This document shows positions 5,436 to 5,598 of a DNA stretch of 5,598 nt, one piece after another. The position numbers and the translations under genes were made by a program. The notes beneath the pieces were generated by a model. That model was not told the origin of the DNA and made no database searches. It worked only from the letters and a program-made list of their open reading frames with translations. Location of the stretch: assembly GCA_019752975.1 (NCBI GenBank), contig JAIELM010000187.1:1-5598 (forward strand). Direction: 5' to 3'. Each line of letters opens with the position of its first letter. Within the stretch, counting starts at the first letter, position 1. Origin of the DNA: Undibacterium sp. (lineage in GTDB: Bacteria > Pseudomonadota > Gammaproteobacteria > Burkholderiales > Burkholderiaceae_D).

Positions 5436-5598
5436 TTAGAAAGTAAGGGTGGCAGCGCGCGCTTGCGCTGTTTGTTGTGATCTAAAATTACTGAGTTTGT
5501 CGGCTAACACGGCATCCGTGTTGGCCAGCATCGCTACCGCCATTAAAGCAGCGTTAGCGGCGCCGGCTTCACCAATAGCAAAAGTCGCCACCGGAATT
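5436..5598 (-). CDS. purE: N5-carboxyaminoimidazole ribonucleotide mutase, C-terminal part
   Basis: The last 53 codons of a class I PurE are present; the start lies beyond the right edge. The translation begins IPVATFAIGEAGAANAALMA, matching the conserved class I PurE segment (E. coli has PVATFAIGKAGAANAAL) that contributes to the active-site region of the octamer, then continues to the end in ARAATLTF and TAA at 5438-5436. PurE rearranges N5-CAIR to CAIR in purine synthesis. It is directly upstream of purK with a 14-base gap, the common proteobacterial order. Nothing looks damaged in the visible part. Confidence 0.95.
   Translation of the reverse strand, partial: IPVATFAIGEAGAANAALMAVAMLANTDAVLADKLSNFRSQQTAQARAATLTF

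Noticed and set aside
5453..5470. CAGCGC / GCGCTG hairpin near the purE end
   Set aside because: It is short, lies inside purE coding sequence, and has no T-run; transcription must continue into purK.

Overview
The window reads as chromosomal DNA of a proteobacterium. A betaproteobacterium of moderate GC content is my best guess, from the gene content, the protein sequences and the kinds of small palindromic repeats; I could not test this. There are six genes, two of them cut by the window edges, and three short repeat or mobile elements packed into the gaps between them.

Layout from the left: (1) 1-886, minus strand, the N-terminal 295 codons of a cyclopropane-fatty-acid-synthase-like SAM methyltransferase, running off the left edge. 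(2) 887-1268, a 382-base gap with a possible promoter, a 79-base long inverted repeat and a 174-base miniature transposable element. That element has 17-base terminal inverted repeats and an exact 8-base target duplication that contains the stop codon of the next gene. (3) 1269-2054, minus strand, a DUF1365 protein. (4) 2051-3337, minus strand, an FAD-dependent amine-oxidase-like flavoprotein, overlapping the DUF1365 gene by ATGA. (5) 3338-3607, a divergent intergenic region holding a second miniature element of 145 bases (perfect 16-base terminal repeats, 5-base flanking duplication, four 13-base tandem units inside), plus a promoter and possible operator for the next gene. (6) 3608-4216, plus strand, a TetR/AcrR-family regulator. 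(7) 4219-5421, minus strand, purK, convergent with the regulator with only 2 bases between the stop codons. (8) 5436-5598, minus strand, the C-terminal end of purE, cut by the right edge.

Flavoprotein, DUF1365 protein and CFA-like methyltransferase form a recurring gene set in proteobacteria (COG2907, COG3496, COG2230), thought to modify unsaturated acyl chains of membrane lipids. The divergent TetR gene is a reasonable candidate for its regulator. purE-purK is an unrelated purine biosynthesis operon (AIR to CAIR). The most notable part of the window is the set of small non-coding elements that have invaded this lipid operon: one sits exactly at a stop codon, and one lies between the flavoprotein gene and its divergent regulator, where it may supply promoter sequence.
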